Notes: generated by a model from the sequence alone, not told the origin. Shown: positions 1 through 8,771, counted from the first letter of the stretch. The stretch: DNA of 64,000 bases from Thermobaculum terrenum ATCC BAA-798 (GCF_000025005.1 NC_013525.1:1762501-1826500), one strand, 5' to 3'. Numbers and translations: made by a program.

Positions 1-472
1 CTTCTTCTGGTGCCAACCCTAGCCTCTGAGCTACTACTCTAGACACAGCATCTATATTGTCATTTGAGATCATGCTGCCGTTTACATAGACTACTGCACC
101 AAGATGCAGCCAACTCTCAAGTCTATTTAGTACCTCTTGGTAATGTGACTCATCCTCAGGCATATCAGAAAGTGTTAGATAAACCTTCCATTTGGGAACG
201 TTATATACCAGTTGCTTACCGTTTCGGTCATAGAAGAGCCCTCTCGGAGGTTCTATTGGGATCAATCTTATAGAATTATTTCTAGCCATCTCCCTATACT
301 GGGGACCATCGACTATCTGTAGATACCAAAGCCTGATAGCCAGGATAGTGAATGCTAAGACGATAAGCAGTTTGAATATCGTCCACCTTCTACCGGTATC
401 TGGCGGAGGACCATCTGGATCTTGATCTGTGTGTAACCATCCTTTGTAGAACAGCTTAGGATTGAGGCTCAT
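1..472 (-). CDS. mrdA: Penicillin-binding protein 2, N-terminal part (partial)
   Basis: This is the first ~157 codons of a class B penicillin-binding protein (a peptidoglycan transpeptidase of the elongation machinery); the rest runs off the left edge. A basic cytoplasmic tail is followed by one membrane segment at about residues 30-50, then the pedestal signature RGLFYDRNG that opens the periplasmic part of PBP2. The ATG overlaps the mreD stop (ATGA), so it is translationally coupled as the last visible gene of the mre operon. The catalytic SxxK domain lies outside the window. Identity as PBP2 comes from the motif plus the mreBCD context, which is the usual place for mrdA. Confidence is high. 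Confidence 0.9.
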   Translation of the reverse strand, partial: MSLNPKLFYKGWLHTDQDPDGPPPDTGRRWTIFKLLIVLAFTILAIRLWYLQIVDGPQYREMARNNSIRLIPIEPPRGLFYDRNGKQLVYNVPKWKVYLTLSDMPEDESHYQEVLNRLESWLHLGAVVYVNGSMISNDNIDAVSRVVAQRLGLAPEE

Positions 473-981
473 ATCGAAGATATCCTCTTCCTATAACCAC
501 CAACGCTTAACTTCTTTACTAGCAAGTACACCGGCACAGATAGTAAAGCATTTATTACTACGGAAGGTAATAACCACCTAAACAAGAAATCAAACCAAAG
601 ATTACTCCATCCCGATATATAGCTCACGAACACATTAGCGAAGCCATAAACTATCGTAGCTAGCGCGACACCCACCGGTGCGGCAAAAGGAGATCTGAGT
701 AAGAGCATGTGATAAACCACATACATCACCATGGCAGCCAAGCTCAAAGATACGAAACCAGTTCCTACAGAAAATCCAGTGGACAAGTCACTTACAAGGC
801 TTACCAACGCAATCGTAATAACCGCTAGATATGGGTTCTGCATTACCACTATCAGTAGCGTAAGAACCAGCCAAAGGTTGTTGAGCAAAAAAACAGGAAA
901 GATGGGAATAAGTACAAAGTGTATGACTATAAACGACAACAAGGCTAGTATGAGCAGTCCTAATGATCTCATAAGAAGCAC
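469..981 (-). CDS. mreD: Rod shape-determining protein MreD
   Basis: MreD is an integral membrane subunit of the elongasome that works with MreB, MreC and PBP2 in lateral wall synthesis. The 170 residues are almost wholly hydrophobic, with about five membrane segments and a short basic tail, and the length is typical for the family. The GTG start abuts the stop codon of gatD; an in-frame ATG nine bases further in is an alternative, because neither has a strong Shine-Dalgarno. Its stop overlaps the mrdA start. MreD is poorly conserved in sequence, so the call leans on topology and on its place between mreC and mrdA. Confidence 0.85.
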   Translation of the reverse strand: MLLMRSLGLLILALLSFIVIHFVLIPIFPVFLLNNLWLVLTLLIVVMQNPYLAVITIALVSLVSDLSTGFSVGTGFVSLSLAAMVMYVVYHMLLLRSPFAAPVGVALATIVYGFANVFVSYISGWSNLWFDFLFRWLLPSVVINALLSVPVYLLVKKLSVGGYRKRISSI

Positions 982-1698
982 TTACCTGGGCCTGGCAGCA
1001 GCAATATCGTGAGCAAGAAACTCAAAGGTATCATCCAGTTTACTTAGCTCTATTTTGCCATACCTCCTGCTCAGAGCCAGGCCGAGGATGTGGTCTGTAA
1101 GCAGGTGGTTCTTAGGGAGTATAGGGCCATGCATATAGGTGCCGAATACAGTTCCGGATATTACCCCTTCCGTTCCATCCGTGCCATTATTACCCTTACC
1201 CTTTAAAACCTCACCAAGAGGTTCTACCCCTTCACCCAGATAGGTCAATCCACTGTGGTTCTCAAACCCCACAAGTTTTCCATAGGGGGAATCGACGATA
1301 ACGTTGCCTATAAACCTCTCGTTACCAGCAATTGTGTAAGAGTTTATTAGCCCAACGCCCTCGATACGAGGGGCATTCCAAGGCTGGTAATATAATCCCA
1401 GCAGTTGATATCCTCCACAAACTGCTAGCACAACTGCGCCGTAATCTACCGCCACCCTTAGTCTCTCGCCGTTCAACTTTTGAAGATCGCGAGCTGCTAC
1501 ATATTGTTCCTTGTCCTGCCCGCCGCCAAACACGAATACATCAAAATAATCAGGATCTATAGGATCACCTGGATTTATAATCTTGACAATGGGGGCTATC
1601 CCCCTCCACTGAGCGCGTTTTGCCAACGCAATAACATTACCTCTATCCCCATAGATATTCATTAGGCCACCATAAAGAAAGCAGATCCTTAGCTCCAT
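982..1698 (-). CDS. gatD: Lipid II isoglutaminyl synthase, glutaminase subunit GatD
   Basis: GatD is a class I glutamine amidotransferase of the CobB/CobQ-like type. It releases ammonia that MurT uses to amidate the D-glutamate of lipid II. The motif VLAVCGGYQLLG carries the nucleophile Cys, and GTYMHGP carries the catalytic His. The N-terminus has the YGGLMNIYGDRGN signature of the family. I chose the ATG at 1698 (238 residues) because a GGGAGGA Shine-Dalgarno sits just upstream; an upstream TTG at 1713 would overlap murT by 13 bases. It follows murT directly, as expected for the heterodimer. Finding it inside the mre operon is unusual. Confidence 0.88.
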   Translation of the reverse strand: MELRICFLYGGLMNIYGDRGNVIALAKRAQWRGIAPIVKIINPGDPIDPDYFDVFVFGGGQDKEQYVAARDLQKLNGERLRVAVDYGAVVLAVCGGYQLLGLYYQPWNAPRIEGVGLINSYTIAGNERFIGNVIVDSPYGKLVGFENHSGLTYLGEGVEPLGEVLKGKGNNGTDGTEGVISGTVFGTYMHGPILPKNHLLTDHILGLALSRRYGKIELSKLDDTFEFLAHDIAAARPR

Positions 1699-1700
1699 AT

Positions 1701-3089
1701 TCAGTCCTCCCAATATGGATCAACCCATCCTCGGGAGGACATTATCCTCCTAAGGTCCAACATGGCAGTGTAGGTAGGCATTACTCTAAGCTCACCCCCG
1801 GAGGAGGTCAGGCTGAGCGACCTATCCAGAGCATCTTCTAGGCGCTCTACCAAGTGGATATTGGAGGGATCTACACCAGCGTACTTTAGGCGCAAGGCCA
1901 TATCTGCGCCACGAATCCCGCTGACTACAAAAGGACTATTTCTGGAAGCTAGCATCTCAAAATCAGCATCCCATAACCAAGATACATCTCTACCATCTGC
2001 AAAGTTGTCATTTATTGCAATCAATATCGGATCAGTCGAATCATCGTAAGAGAACATTCTAAGGACTTCGTTACAGCCCACGGGATTCTTGATCAATGCA
2101 AGCACTATTTGTTTGTCCCCTACTTTGACCCGCTCGAATCTACCGAATGCCGCTTCAAAGGAACGAATTGTTTGCTCAACCAAATATGCTTCTACACCTG
2201 CTTCCATAACGAGTGAACATGCCGCCAAGGCATTGTAGACGTTGTACAAACCTGGAAGTGGTAGATCAAGATGCAAGATAGATTGGGAATGGTGCAACTC
2301 GAAACTCACGCTTCTTACACCATTGAACTGTATGCCTCTCGCCTCATAATCTAGGGCAGGTCTGCTAAAACCACAATTGAGACAACAGTAATTGCCCATA
2401 TGGGACACATATACAGAGGAATACAGCAAGCCTCCACCACAGTCGGGACAAAATACGGCATCCGCTGCATGTGGTAGATCGTGCATTGCTACTTCATTGT
2501 CGTTGAGACCATAGTAGATAACCCTGCAGTTTACTTGACGGGCAATCGATACAAGCGAAGGATCATCGGCATTGACTATAAGAGTAACTTCACTTGGTAG
2601 CTTAGATATGACTTCGACCCAGCGTTTACGCACTGTATCGATCTCACCATACCTATCGAGCTGATCGCGGAATAAGTTAGTGAGCAGAATAGACCTTGGT
2701 GTCAGGCAGGAGAGGACTCCAGGAAGAGAAGCTTCATCTACCTCAAATACCGCCAACTCCGCGGTAGGCATCCCCGAAATCCTGGAATTGTCCACTAAGG
2801 AGGAAGCTATTCCTCTGACCAGGTTGCTCCCAGACCTATTATGTAAAACTTTATAACCATCCTTCACAAAGCATTCGGCAATTATTCTGCTAGTCGTAGT
2901 TTTGCCGTTCGTGCCGCTCACTAAGAAAACACCATCCTCTAAACGACTCGATACACGGCTGACGACATCAGGATGTACCCTTTGCGCTACCAGGCCAGGC
3001 AAAGCGGTACCACCGCCTCTACCAGAGGCACGAATCAACTTGCTGGCAAGTTTGGCGCTAAGTATGGCTAAGGATAGCCTCAAATCCAA
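1701..3089 (-). CDS. murT: Lipid II isoglutaminyl synthase, Mur-ligase subunit MurT
   Basis: MurT is the ATP-dependent subunit of the MurT/GatD complex, which amidates lipid II. The P-loop GTNGKTTT (about residue 60) marks a Mur ligase central domain. Two CxxC knuckles (FCPDCGG and YCCLNCGF, residues ~213-238) form the zinc ribbon inserted in MurT. The C-terminal DUF1727 domain shows KNPVGCNEVL and NDNFADGRDVSW. The 462-residue length fits the family. The start is a TTG preceded by AGGGAG. mreC lies 19 bases upstream and gatD follows. A true folate or Mur ligase would lack both the zinc ribbon and DUF1727. Confidence 0.9.
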   Translation of the reverse strand: MDLRLSLAILSAKLASKLIRASGRGGGTALPGLVAQRVHPDVVSRVSSRLEDGVFLVSGTNGKTTTSRIIAECFVKDGYKVLHNRSGSNLVRGIASSLVDNSRISGMPTAELAVFEVDEASLPGVLSCLTPRSILLTNLFRDQLDRYGEIDTVRKRWVEVISKLPSEVTLIVNADDPSLVSIARQVNCRVIYYGLNDNEVAMHDLPHAADAVFCPDCGGGLLYSSVYVSHMGNYCCLNCGFSRPALDYEARGIQFNGVRSVSFELHHSQSILHLDLPLPGLYNVYNALAACSLVMEAGVEAYLVEQTIRSFEAAFGRFERVKVGDKQIVLALIKNPVGCNEVLRMFSYDDSTDPILIAINDNFADGRDVSWLWDADFEMLASRNSPFVVSGIRGADMALRLKYAGVDPSNIHLVERLEDALDRSLSLTSSGGELRVMPTYTAMLDLRRIMSSRGWVDPYWED

Positions 3090-3108
3090 ATACCTGTCTC
3101 CCTAGAGG

Positions 3109-3939
3109 TTACTTATTGCTCACTACGAGCACGCGATCTACCGATCGCACGTCTACCGCAGGTATAACTTCCGCTACTTGCTCTAGCCCTGAGTCGGAGC
3201 TTTTGACCGACTTTACCTGCCCTATCAAAAGGCCGCTAGGAACTATACCCCCTAGATGCCCCGTAACTACCCAATCACCCGCTTTTACTCTCGGCTGACC
3301 ATCAGGCATCTTACCAACTTCGATATACCTTAGTTCCAGTAGTCCTCCTCTCTGCCACCTACCCTCTAGAACGCCATCAGCTTGGGTTCTAGCTATCTCA
3401 GCGCTTACGGAGCTATCTATATCTGTGATCAAAAGCACTTGAGATCGATGCTGTTCAACATTCATGATCTGACCAACAAGAGCTCCTCCAGGGTGCACAA
3501 CAGCTTGCCCGACCCGCACACCATCGGCGGAGCCCTTATCAATGACAAGATACTGATGCATAGCTGTTGGATCACGAGCTATGACCATAGCATTTAGCAT
3601 CTTTAGATCTGTCCTAGCTCGAGCAAATCCAAGTTGTTGCCTTAGCTCCTCATTTTCCTGCTGAAGGCTCTGCAGCTTAGCATTCTCTGCCTGGAGGCGT
3701 AGTATCTCCTGCTGCAACCTTTTGTTCTCCTGCTCGAGCTTTCCAGCAGAGATGATAGAGGCGCTGAAATCATCTACAAAATAACCAACAGAAGATACTG
3801 CTCTCTGAACGGGGCCTATCAGCGTATCCGCAAGATCGGCAATAGGGGAAGTAAGCCTAAGGCTACTGGCCAAAAACAGAGTCAGACCAACCACAGCAAG
3901 CAAGGCAAGCGCTGTTACGCCCTTGCGAGCATCAGTCAT
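3109..3939 (-). CDS. mreC: Rod shape-determining protein MreC
   Basis: MreC is the bitopic scaffold that links cytoplasmic MreB to periplasmic PBP2. The sequence shows one N-terminal membrane helix (residues ~10-30). A leucine- and glutamine-rich coiled coil follows at ~65-105, then the two beta-barrel subdomains, including DKGSADGVRVGQAVV and GVLEGRWQRGG. The 276 residues match usual MreC lengths. It starts 14 bases after mreB and ends just before murT, so it is clearly in the same transcript. Confidence 0.93.
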   Translation of the reverse strand: MTDARKGVTALALLAVVGLTLFLASSLRLTSPIADLADTLIGPVQRAVSSVGYFVDDFSASIISAGKLEQENKRLQQEILRLQAENAKLQSLQQENEELRQQLGFARARTDLKMLNAMVIARDPTAMHQYLVIDKGSADGVRVGQAVVHPGGALVGQIMNVEQHRSQVLLITDIDSSVSAEIARTQADGVLEGRWQRGGLLELRYIEVGKMPDGQPRVKAGDWVVTGHLGGIVPSGLLIGQVKSVKSSDSGLEQVAEVIPAVDVRSVDRVLVVSNK

Positions 3940-3953
3940 ACTATCCCTCTCTC

Positions 3954-5021
3954 TTACTGAGTAACAGCGGCACGACGCATCTGCTGACCAGCCCTTAGAG
4001 CATTTTGGTACTCCATCAAGCTCTCAACTACCTTGCCAGTTCCTCGGGCTACACATGTAAGTGGATCGTCAGCTATACGTACAGGCATCTGTGTCTCAGC
4101 GGCTATCCTCTTATCGAGCCCGAGGAGTAGGGCTCCTCCACCCGCCAAAGTTATCCCATGCTCCATAATATCGGCTATAAGCTCTGGAGGTGTCTCCTCG
4201 ACCGCTAACTTGACAAGCTCAACAATCTCGTCCACTGGGCCTTTTATAGCTTCCCTAAGGTCTATACTAGAAACCTCTACAGCCTTTGGTAGACCGGTAA
4301 GTATATCTCTGCCTCTAAGAGTGACCCTACGCTCTTCCTCCAAAGGATAAGCTGAGCCAGCAACAATCTTGGCAGCCTCAGCCATTCTCTCGCCAATCAG
4401 AAGATTACATTCATGACGGGCGAACTGTATGATAGCCTCATCGATCTCATCTCCCCCCACTCTTATAGAGTGGTTGATAACAATCCCTCCCAACGAGATG
4501 ACGGCTATCTCAGTAGTTCCACCACCTATGTCCACCACCATACTACCAGTAGGCTCGTTTACAGGAAGCCCAGCACCAATACCAGCAGCCATAGGTTCCT
4601 CGATTGTATAGGCCTCTCTGGCACCGGCGGCGATGGCAGCATCTTTAGCAGCTCTCTTCTCGACTTCCGTCACACCACTAGGTATCCCGATCACCACTCT
4701 TGGTCTTGATGGATAGATGCTGCCATTATGCACCCTTTCAATGAAGTACCTGAGCATCTTCTCGACGATATCGATATCAGCAATGACACCATCCTTGAGC
4801 GGTCGTACAGCCACTATATTTGCTGGTGTCTTGCCTACCATGGCCTTGGCTTCAGACCCTACAGCAAGCACCTCTCGTGTCTTTTTATCTATAGCTACCA
4901 CAGAGGGCTCGGAAATTACTATCCCTCTACCTCTTACGTGAACCAAAGTATTTGCAGTTCCTAGATCTATGCCAAGATCTCTACTGAATAATCCGAATAG
5001 TGCGTTTATAGGAGACCTCAT
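3954..5021 (-). CDS. mreB: Actin-like cell shape protein MreB
   Basis: MreB is the bacterial actin homologue that organises the elongasome on the inner face of the membrane. ATP-site signatures are plain: phosphate-1 DLGTANTLVHV (residue ~18), phosphate-2 VVDIGGGTTEIAVI (~165) and the adenosine motif GITLAGGGALL (~290). EEPMAAGIGAGLPV and PSGVTEVEKRA are also MreB hallmarks. The length (355 residues) is slightly above the common 340-347 because of a longer C-terminal tail. A GGGAG Shine-Dalgarno precedes the ATG. It is the first gene of the operon, after a 200-base divergent region shared with radC. Confidence 0.96.
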   Translation of the reverse strand: MRSPINALFGLFSRDLGIDLGTANTLVHVRGRGIVISEPSVVAIDKKTREVLAVGSEAKAMVGKTPANIVAVRPLKDGVIADIDIVEKMLRYFIERVHNGSIYPSRPRVVIGIPSGVTEVEKRAAKDAAIAAGAREAYTIEEPMAAGIGAGLPVNEPTGSMVVDIGGGTTEIAVISLGGIVINHSIRVGGDEIDEAIIQFARHECNLLIGERMAEAAKIVAGSAYPLEEERRVTLRGRDILTGLPKAVEVSSIDLREAIKGPVDEIVELVKLAVEETPPELIADIMEHGITLAGGGALLLGLDKRIAAETQMPVRIADDPLTCVARGTGKVVESLMEYQNALRAGQQMRRAAVTQ

Positions 5022-5063
5022 ATTACTCCCATCATCGTTCTCGTAGTTGTAGTACTAATATTA

Positions 5064-5121
5064 GTTATAAGCAAAAGTAATAATCGGAGTAAACTCAATA
5101 AATCAATCCGCGGCAATTGTA
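5064..5121 (-). promoter_or_regulatory. Candidate promoters of the mre operon
   Basis: Two sigma-70-like candidates read toward mreB. The nearer has -10 TATAAC (5064-5069) and -35 TTTACT (5088-5093) with an 18-base spacer. The farther is an extended -10, TGCTACAAT (-10 hexamer at 5116-5121), without a good -35. Which one is used cannot be decided from sequence. Confidence 0.5.
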
Positions 5122-5223
5122 GCATAGTGTCATCACTCAAAATAACGTCAAAAATTGTCACTTAATCGTAGCAAGCCCCATCTCTTGATAGCTTGGAAGA
5201 ATCTCTGTTATCCTCAACGCAGC

Positions 5224-5928
5224 ATGAGCACAGACGGTTACACCAGTTTCACTCTCAAGGAAACTCCGGAGACTGACAGACCTAGAGAAAGACTGAAGGC
5301 TCTGGGACCATCCTATCTAAGTGATGCTGAACTTTTAGCCATAATACTCAGGGTGGGAATAAAGGGAGAAAACGTCATCGACCTTGCCAGGAGGCTACTA
5401 GCTCAGAACCAGGGTATCACTGGGCTAGCTTCGATTGACTTTAACTCTCTAGCTTCTCAGAGGGGAGTAGGGGAAGCTAAAGCCTGTCAGATCAAGGCAG
5501 CATTAGAGCTAGGAAGGCGCTATCTAAAGGAAATGCCCGAGCAGAGGAGAAGAATAACTTCGCCGGAAGACATAGCAGATCTGCTTATGTTAGAGATGGG
5601 GCATCTTGAACAGGAACATCTAAGAGTAGTACAGCTAAATACCAAGAATCAAATATTAGCTATAACTGAGGTCTACAAGGGAGGCTTGAATTCGGCACTA
5701 ATAAGACCGGCAGACGTATTCAAACCTGCAGTACGCAACAACGCTGCGAGCATTATTCTAGCCCACAATCATCCGTCGGGAGATCCAACTCCTAGCTCTG
5801 AGGACGTAAGGACTACTGAATCACTGATCGAAGCGGGTAAGCTACTGGATATAGAAGTGCTTGATCACATAATCGTAGGCCGTAATAGCTACACATCAAT
5901 GAGGAGAAGACACCTAGGATTCAGGTAA
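5224..5928 (+). CDS. radC: RadC-family JAB1/MPN-type protein
   Basis: This is a RadC homologue, a JAMM-fold protein of uncertain role that was historically tied to DNA repair. A helix-hairpin-helix-like N-terminal half (RERLKALGPSYLSDAELLAIIL, as separate short matches) precedes the metal-binding motif HNHPSGDPTPSSED. The reading frame is open from a TTG at 5155, but the family normally begins about 20 residues before the RERL motif. That fits the ATG at 5224 (234 residues). No clear Shine-Dalgarno precedes that ATG. The gene stands alone between the divergent mre operon and the convergent LysR gene. Confidence 0.9.
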   Translation: MSTDGYTSFTLKETPETDRPRERLKALGPSYLSDAELLAIILRVGIKGENVIDLARRLLAQNQGITGLASIDFNSLASQRGVGEAKACQIKAALELGRRYLKEMPEQRRRITSPEDIADLLMLEMGHLEQEHLRVVQLNTKNQILAITEVYKGGLNSALIRPADVFKPAVRNNAASIILAHNHPSGDPTPSSEDVRTTESLIEAGKLLDIEVLDHIIVGRNSYTSMRRRHLGFR

Positions 5929-5965
5929 AGCGACTTAACTGTCACCTAGACCAAAGGAGCAAGAA

Positions 5966-6898
5966 CTAGGGAACGGTTACAGGAGTAGACTTGAGGATAT
6001 TTGAGGGCTTAAGCTGAGGCGCATATTGGCGGACAAAATCCATAAAATCTTCTGCCGCTGGCGTATAGTAACGAGCTGGGTTAGTCACCATGACGTAATC
6101 CCGCCTAATATCAAGATCAACTATTTCTATCTGCCTTAGGTGCCCGGCTGCCACCTCTCTTAGTACGCTCCATTGGCTCACCATGGCTACACCAAGTCCA
6201 GCTTCAACGGCTTTCTTGATATCCTCCGTACCAGCCATCTCCATCGCTATATGCAGATTGACCCCTTTATGCCTGAGACGACTTTCAATAAGCCGCCGAG
6301 TAGTAGAACCATAACGGGCTATTATAAAGCGCTCATTTGCAAGATCCTGCGCTCTTATCTGCTGTCTGCTAGAAAGCGGGTGGTGAGGAGAGGTTATAAG
6401 TACCACTCGGTCTGGAAGTATGGGTTCAGCTTTGAGCTTTTTATCAGTTACTGGCCCCCCAACTATGGCCAGATCAAGCAACCTGTTGGCAAGAGCTGCC
6501 AGTAGGCTCTCAGTTCCTTCGATACGAAATATAATCTCAGTTTCCGGATGATTCTTGCGATACGCTGCTATCAACGGGGGGGTTATATACATGCCGCCGG
6601 TAGTATTAGCCCCTACAACAAACCTACCCTTTACACCTGCCTTTATACCGGCAAGTGCATGCTGAGCTTCTTCCTCTATATGGAGCATAGATTGAGCGTA
6701 ACGATAGAGCACTTCACCTGCATAGGTAGGCACAATCTTTCCATCCACCCGCTCCACCACGGGTACACCGCAGGCAGTTTCAAGGGCCTTGATTTGTTGG
6801 CTAACGGCAGGCTGGCTCAAATGCAGTTGCTCAGCAGCTGCAGTATAAGAACCTCGATTGATAAGTGCAACCAGGACACGCAACTGATTCAGATTCAT
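5966..6898 (-). CDS. LysR-family transcriptional regulator
   Basis: This is a LysR-type regulator with an N-terminal winged helix-turn-helix (AAAEQLHLSQPAVSQQIKALE region, residues ~17-40). The C-terminal part is a periplasmic-binding-like effector domain. The sensed ligand cannot be read from sequence; the effector domain resembles the CysB/CbbR side of the family only loosely. The ATG at 6898 has a GGGAG Shine-Dalgarno five to six bases upstream and starts three bases after the rimM stop, so the gene is the tail of the rpsP operon. That is an odd partner for ribosome-maturation genes. No target operon is adjacent. Confidence 0.85.
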   Translation of the reverse strand: MNLNQLRVLVALINRGSYTAAAEQLHLSQPAVSQQIKALETACGVPVVERVDGKIVPTYAGEVLYRYAQSMLHIEEEAQHALAGIKAGVKGRFVVGANTTGGMYITPPLIAAYRKNHPETEIIFRIEGTESLLAALANRLLDLAIVGGPVTDKKLKAEPILPDRVVLITSPHHPLSSRQQIRAQDLANERFIIARYGSTTRRLIESRLRHKGVNLHIAMEMAGTEDIKKAVEAGLGVAMVSQWSVLREVAAGHLRQIEIVDLDIRRDYVMVTNPARYYTPAAEDFMDFVRQYAPQLKPSNILKSTPVTVP

Positions 6899-6900
6899 AA

Positions 6901-7440
6901 TTAGCTCTCCCAAGGCAACAACCCTGGAATCAATTCTACTACGAGACGTCTATTCTCAAGGTCCACATCCTTCACTACGTCCTTAATAGCCGGTATGAGA
7001 ATCTCCCCCCTTGGATGATCCACAACAAATACATCATTAGCTTCTCGGATCAAAATCTCGCGCAACGTACCCAGAGGCTCTCCTGATGTAGAAACCACTT
7101 CCATACCTTGGAGATCAAAATGATAAAAGGTATCTTCTGGCAAGGGCATGACCTGTTCTTTCGGAATATACAGGTACATACCAGAGAGAGCTTTAGCCTG
7201 TTCGGGTGATTCCATACCCTCGAATCGGACAAGCACAAACTTAGGCAGCACACGTACGGATACCACCTTATGCAGCGCATCCCCAACGTATACCTGTCTA
7301 AGCTGTTTGAATCTCTCAGGGTTGTCAGTTATAGGTTCAACTTTAACTTCTCCTCTCACCCCATGGGGTGAGAGGATTCGTCCAACTATTACATAGTTAT
7401 CAGGTGGATGTGGACGTCTCCTAAGCCTTGCCAGACTCAC
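6901..7440 (-). CDS. rimM: Ribosome maturation factor RimM
   Basis: RimM helps assemble the 30S subunit head and binds S19. The N-terminal barrel carries GRILSPHGVRGEVKVEP. The C-terminal PRC-barrel carries ANDVFVVDHPRGEILIPAIKDVVKDVD (seen in pieces), both diagnostic. At 179 residues it has a normal length. The GTG start lies inside the end of khpA (20-base overlap), suggesting translational coupling. Its place after rpsP and khpA matches the conserved rpsP-khpA-rimM order; trmD and rplS, which often follow, are replaced here by a LysR gene. Confidence 0.95.
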   Translation of the reverse strand: MSLARLRRRPHPPDNYVIVGRILSPHGVRGEVKVEPITDNPERFKQLRQVYVGDALHKVVSVRVLPKFVLVRFEGMESPEQAKALSGMYLYIPKEQVMPLPEDTFYHFDLQGMEVVSTSGEPLGTLREILIREANDVFVVDHPRGEILIPAIKDVVKDVDLENRRLVVELIPGLLPWES

Positions 7441-7666
7441 GTATTTCCAACTCTGCCTTTATACCCTCGCGGGTAGCAGCAATGGATACAAGAGTGCGTA
7501 TAGCCTTAGCAACTCTACCGTTGCGACCTATTACCCTACCCATATCATTAGGATCCAGGAAGAGCGTATAAGTTACTCCCCTGGGCTTAGAGGTCTTAGT
7601 GACCTGAACCACATTAGGATTATCAGCCAAAGACTTGGCTACATACTCTACAAGCTCCTCTATCAC
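7421..7666 (-). CDS. khpA: KH-domain RNA-binding protein KhpA
   Basis: This small RNA-binding protein consists of a single KH domain. The GxxG loop is visible as GRNG in DPNDMGRVIGRNGRVAKAIR (around residue 45). In other bacteria KhpA pairs with KhpB (Jag/EloR) and affects cell elongation and translation. The length (81 residues) is typical. The start is GTG, five bases after rpsP ends. Gene order rpsP-khpA-rimM is strongly conserved and supports the call. Confidence 0.93.
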   Translation of the reverse strand: MIEELVEYVAKSLADNPNVVQVTKTSKPRGVTYTLFLDPNDMGRVIGRNGRVAKAIRTLVSIAATREGIKAELEIRESGKA

Positions 7667-7671
7667 CCTAG

Positions 7672-7962
7672 CTATTCACCTGCCTGTTGCTCTGATTGTT
7701 CCGAACCAGAAGACTCCCTAGAAGGTAGAATTCCCTGGCGACGCATTAGCTTCTTCACGATGACTGTAGGTTGAGCACCCCTAGACAGCCAAAGCTTGGC
7801 TTTCTCCTCGTCTATCACGATGGTCGTGGGTTCAGTGAGTGGATTGTAGTAGCCAATAGACTCTATGAACCTACCATCACGTGGTGATCTGGCATCAGCA
7901 ACAACTATTCTATAAAATGGCTTCTTTTTTGCACCCATACGGCGAAGCCTTATTCTGACCAA
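7672..7962 (-). CDS. rpsP: 30S ribosomal protein S16
   Basis: S16 is a small-subunit assembly protein. The start [30 protein letters not shown] (in pieces) is the classic S16 N-terminus, and IGYYNPL is the next conserved block. The C-terminal tail is Ser/Glu/Gln-rich. Translation begins at a TTG with a GGAGGG Shine-Dalgarno. It is the first gene of its operon, behind a TATAAT promoter in the region shared with rplY. Confidence 0.97.
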   Translation of the reverse strand: MVRIRLRRMGAKKKPFYRIVVADARSPRDGRFIESIGYYNPLTEPTTIVIDEEKAKLWLSRGAQPTVIVKKLMRRQGILPSRESSGSEQSEQQAGE

Positions 7963-8005
7963 TTCAACCCTCCAAACTTAAAATTATAATTCTCGAACAG
8001 CAGTG

Positions 8006-8035
8006 ATTATAACCAACAGTTTTACGTTACAGCAA
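8006..8035 (-). promoter_or_regulatory. Promoter of the rpsP operon
   Basis: Reading on the minus strand there is a perfect -10 TATAAT (8006-8011) with TTGCTG (8030-8035) 18 bases upstream. It lies about 45 bases ahead of the rpsP start. Strong by eye, not verified. Confidence 0.65.
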
Positions 8036-8051
8036 GGATGCTTATCACTAT

Positions 8052-8081
8052 TTGAGATACTTATTAATGTTCTGCTAAAAT
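8052..8081 (+). promoter_or_regulatory. Promoter of rplY
   Basis: TTGAGA (8052-8057) is followed after 18 bases by an extended -10, TGCTAAAAT (-10 hexamer at 8076-8081). It lies about 50 bases upstream of rplY and is divergent from the rpsP promoter. Confidence 0.65.
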
Positions 8082-8130
8082 GCATGGGTTTGGAAGACAG
8101 ATAAAAAATTAAGCTCCAAAGAGGAGAAAT

Positions 8131-8748
8131 ATGACTCAGGAGAATTTTACTATAAAGGCCTCCAAGAGAGAGCTTGTAGGTCGCAGCCTGAATACACTTC
8201 GCAAGCAGGGATTCGTACCTGCTATAGTCTATGGATATGGGATAGATCCCACACCAGTACAAGTAAACGCAAGGGAGTTCGAGCATACGCTTAAGAGAGC
8301 AGGCAGAACATCCCTAATTGACCTACAGATAGACGACTCGCAGACAGTGAAGGTATTCATACAGGACGTACAAGTCCATCCGGTAAAGCTTAATATTCTC
8401 CATGCTGACTTCCATGCGGTCAACTTGGAGGAGGAGATCGAGACCGAGGTACCGATAGTACTGGTTGGTGAACCGGCTGCTATACGCAACAACATTGGAG
8501 TCTTACAGAGAGGTTTGGAGTCACTTACCGTCAGAGCAAAACCTGCGGATATACCTCATGAAATAGAGATAAATGTAGAGGACCTAGCAGAAATAGATCA
8601 GACCATATATGTGGCCGACATTAAACCCTCTGGAAACTACAAGATAACCTCAGACCCAGAGGAAATGGTAGTGAAGATAGTACCAGTGCAGCTGGAGCCT
8701 GAAGAGGTAACCGAAGAGGCCGAGGAAGAAGAACAGGAACAGGAATAG
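8131..8748 (+). CDS. rplY: 50S ribosomal protein L25, long (CTC/TL5) type
   Basis: L25 binds 5S rRNA in the large subunit. The N-terminal L25 domain begins IKASKRELVGRSLNTLRKQGFVPAIVYG (in pieces). It is followed by the extra beta domain of the general stress protein CTC/TL5 type, with NLEEEIETEVPIVLVGEP. The 205-residue length fits this long form. The C-terminus is a run of acidic residues ending in EEEEQEQE. A GAGGAG Shine-Dalgarno precedes the ATG. The gene is monocistronic, with its own promoter and a bidirectional terminator. Confidence 0.95.
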   Translation: MTQENFTIKASKRELVGRSLNTLRKQGFVPAIVYGYGIDPTPVQVNAREFEHTLKRAGRTSLIDLQIDDSQTVKVFIQDVQVHPVKLNILHADFHAVNLEEEIETEVPIVLVGEPAAIRNNIGVLQRGLESLTVRAKPADIPHEIEINVEDLAEIDQTIYVADIKPSGNYKITSDPEEMVVKIVPVQLEPEEVTEEAEEEEQEQE

Positions 8749-8771
8749 TCTGTTAATCATTGGCTATCAAG

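Noticed and set aside
64-273. 69-codon plus-strand frame at the left edge
   Set aside because: It is opposite the PBP2 gene, whose translation shows clear family motifs.
4033-4964. Several plus-strand frames opposite mreB
   Set aside because: They are shadows of a gene with unmistakable MreB motifs on the other strand.
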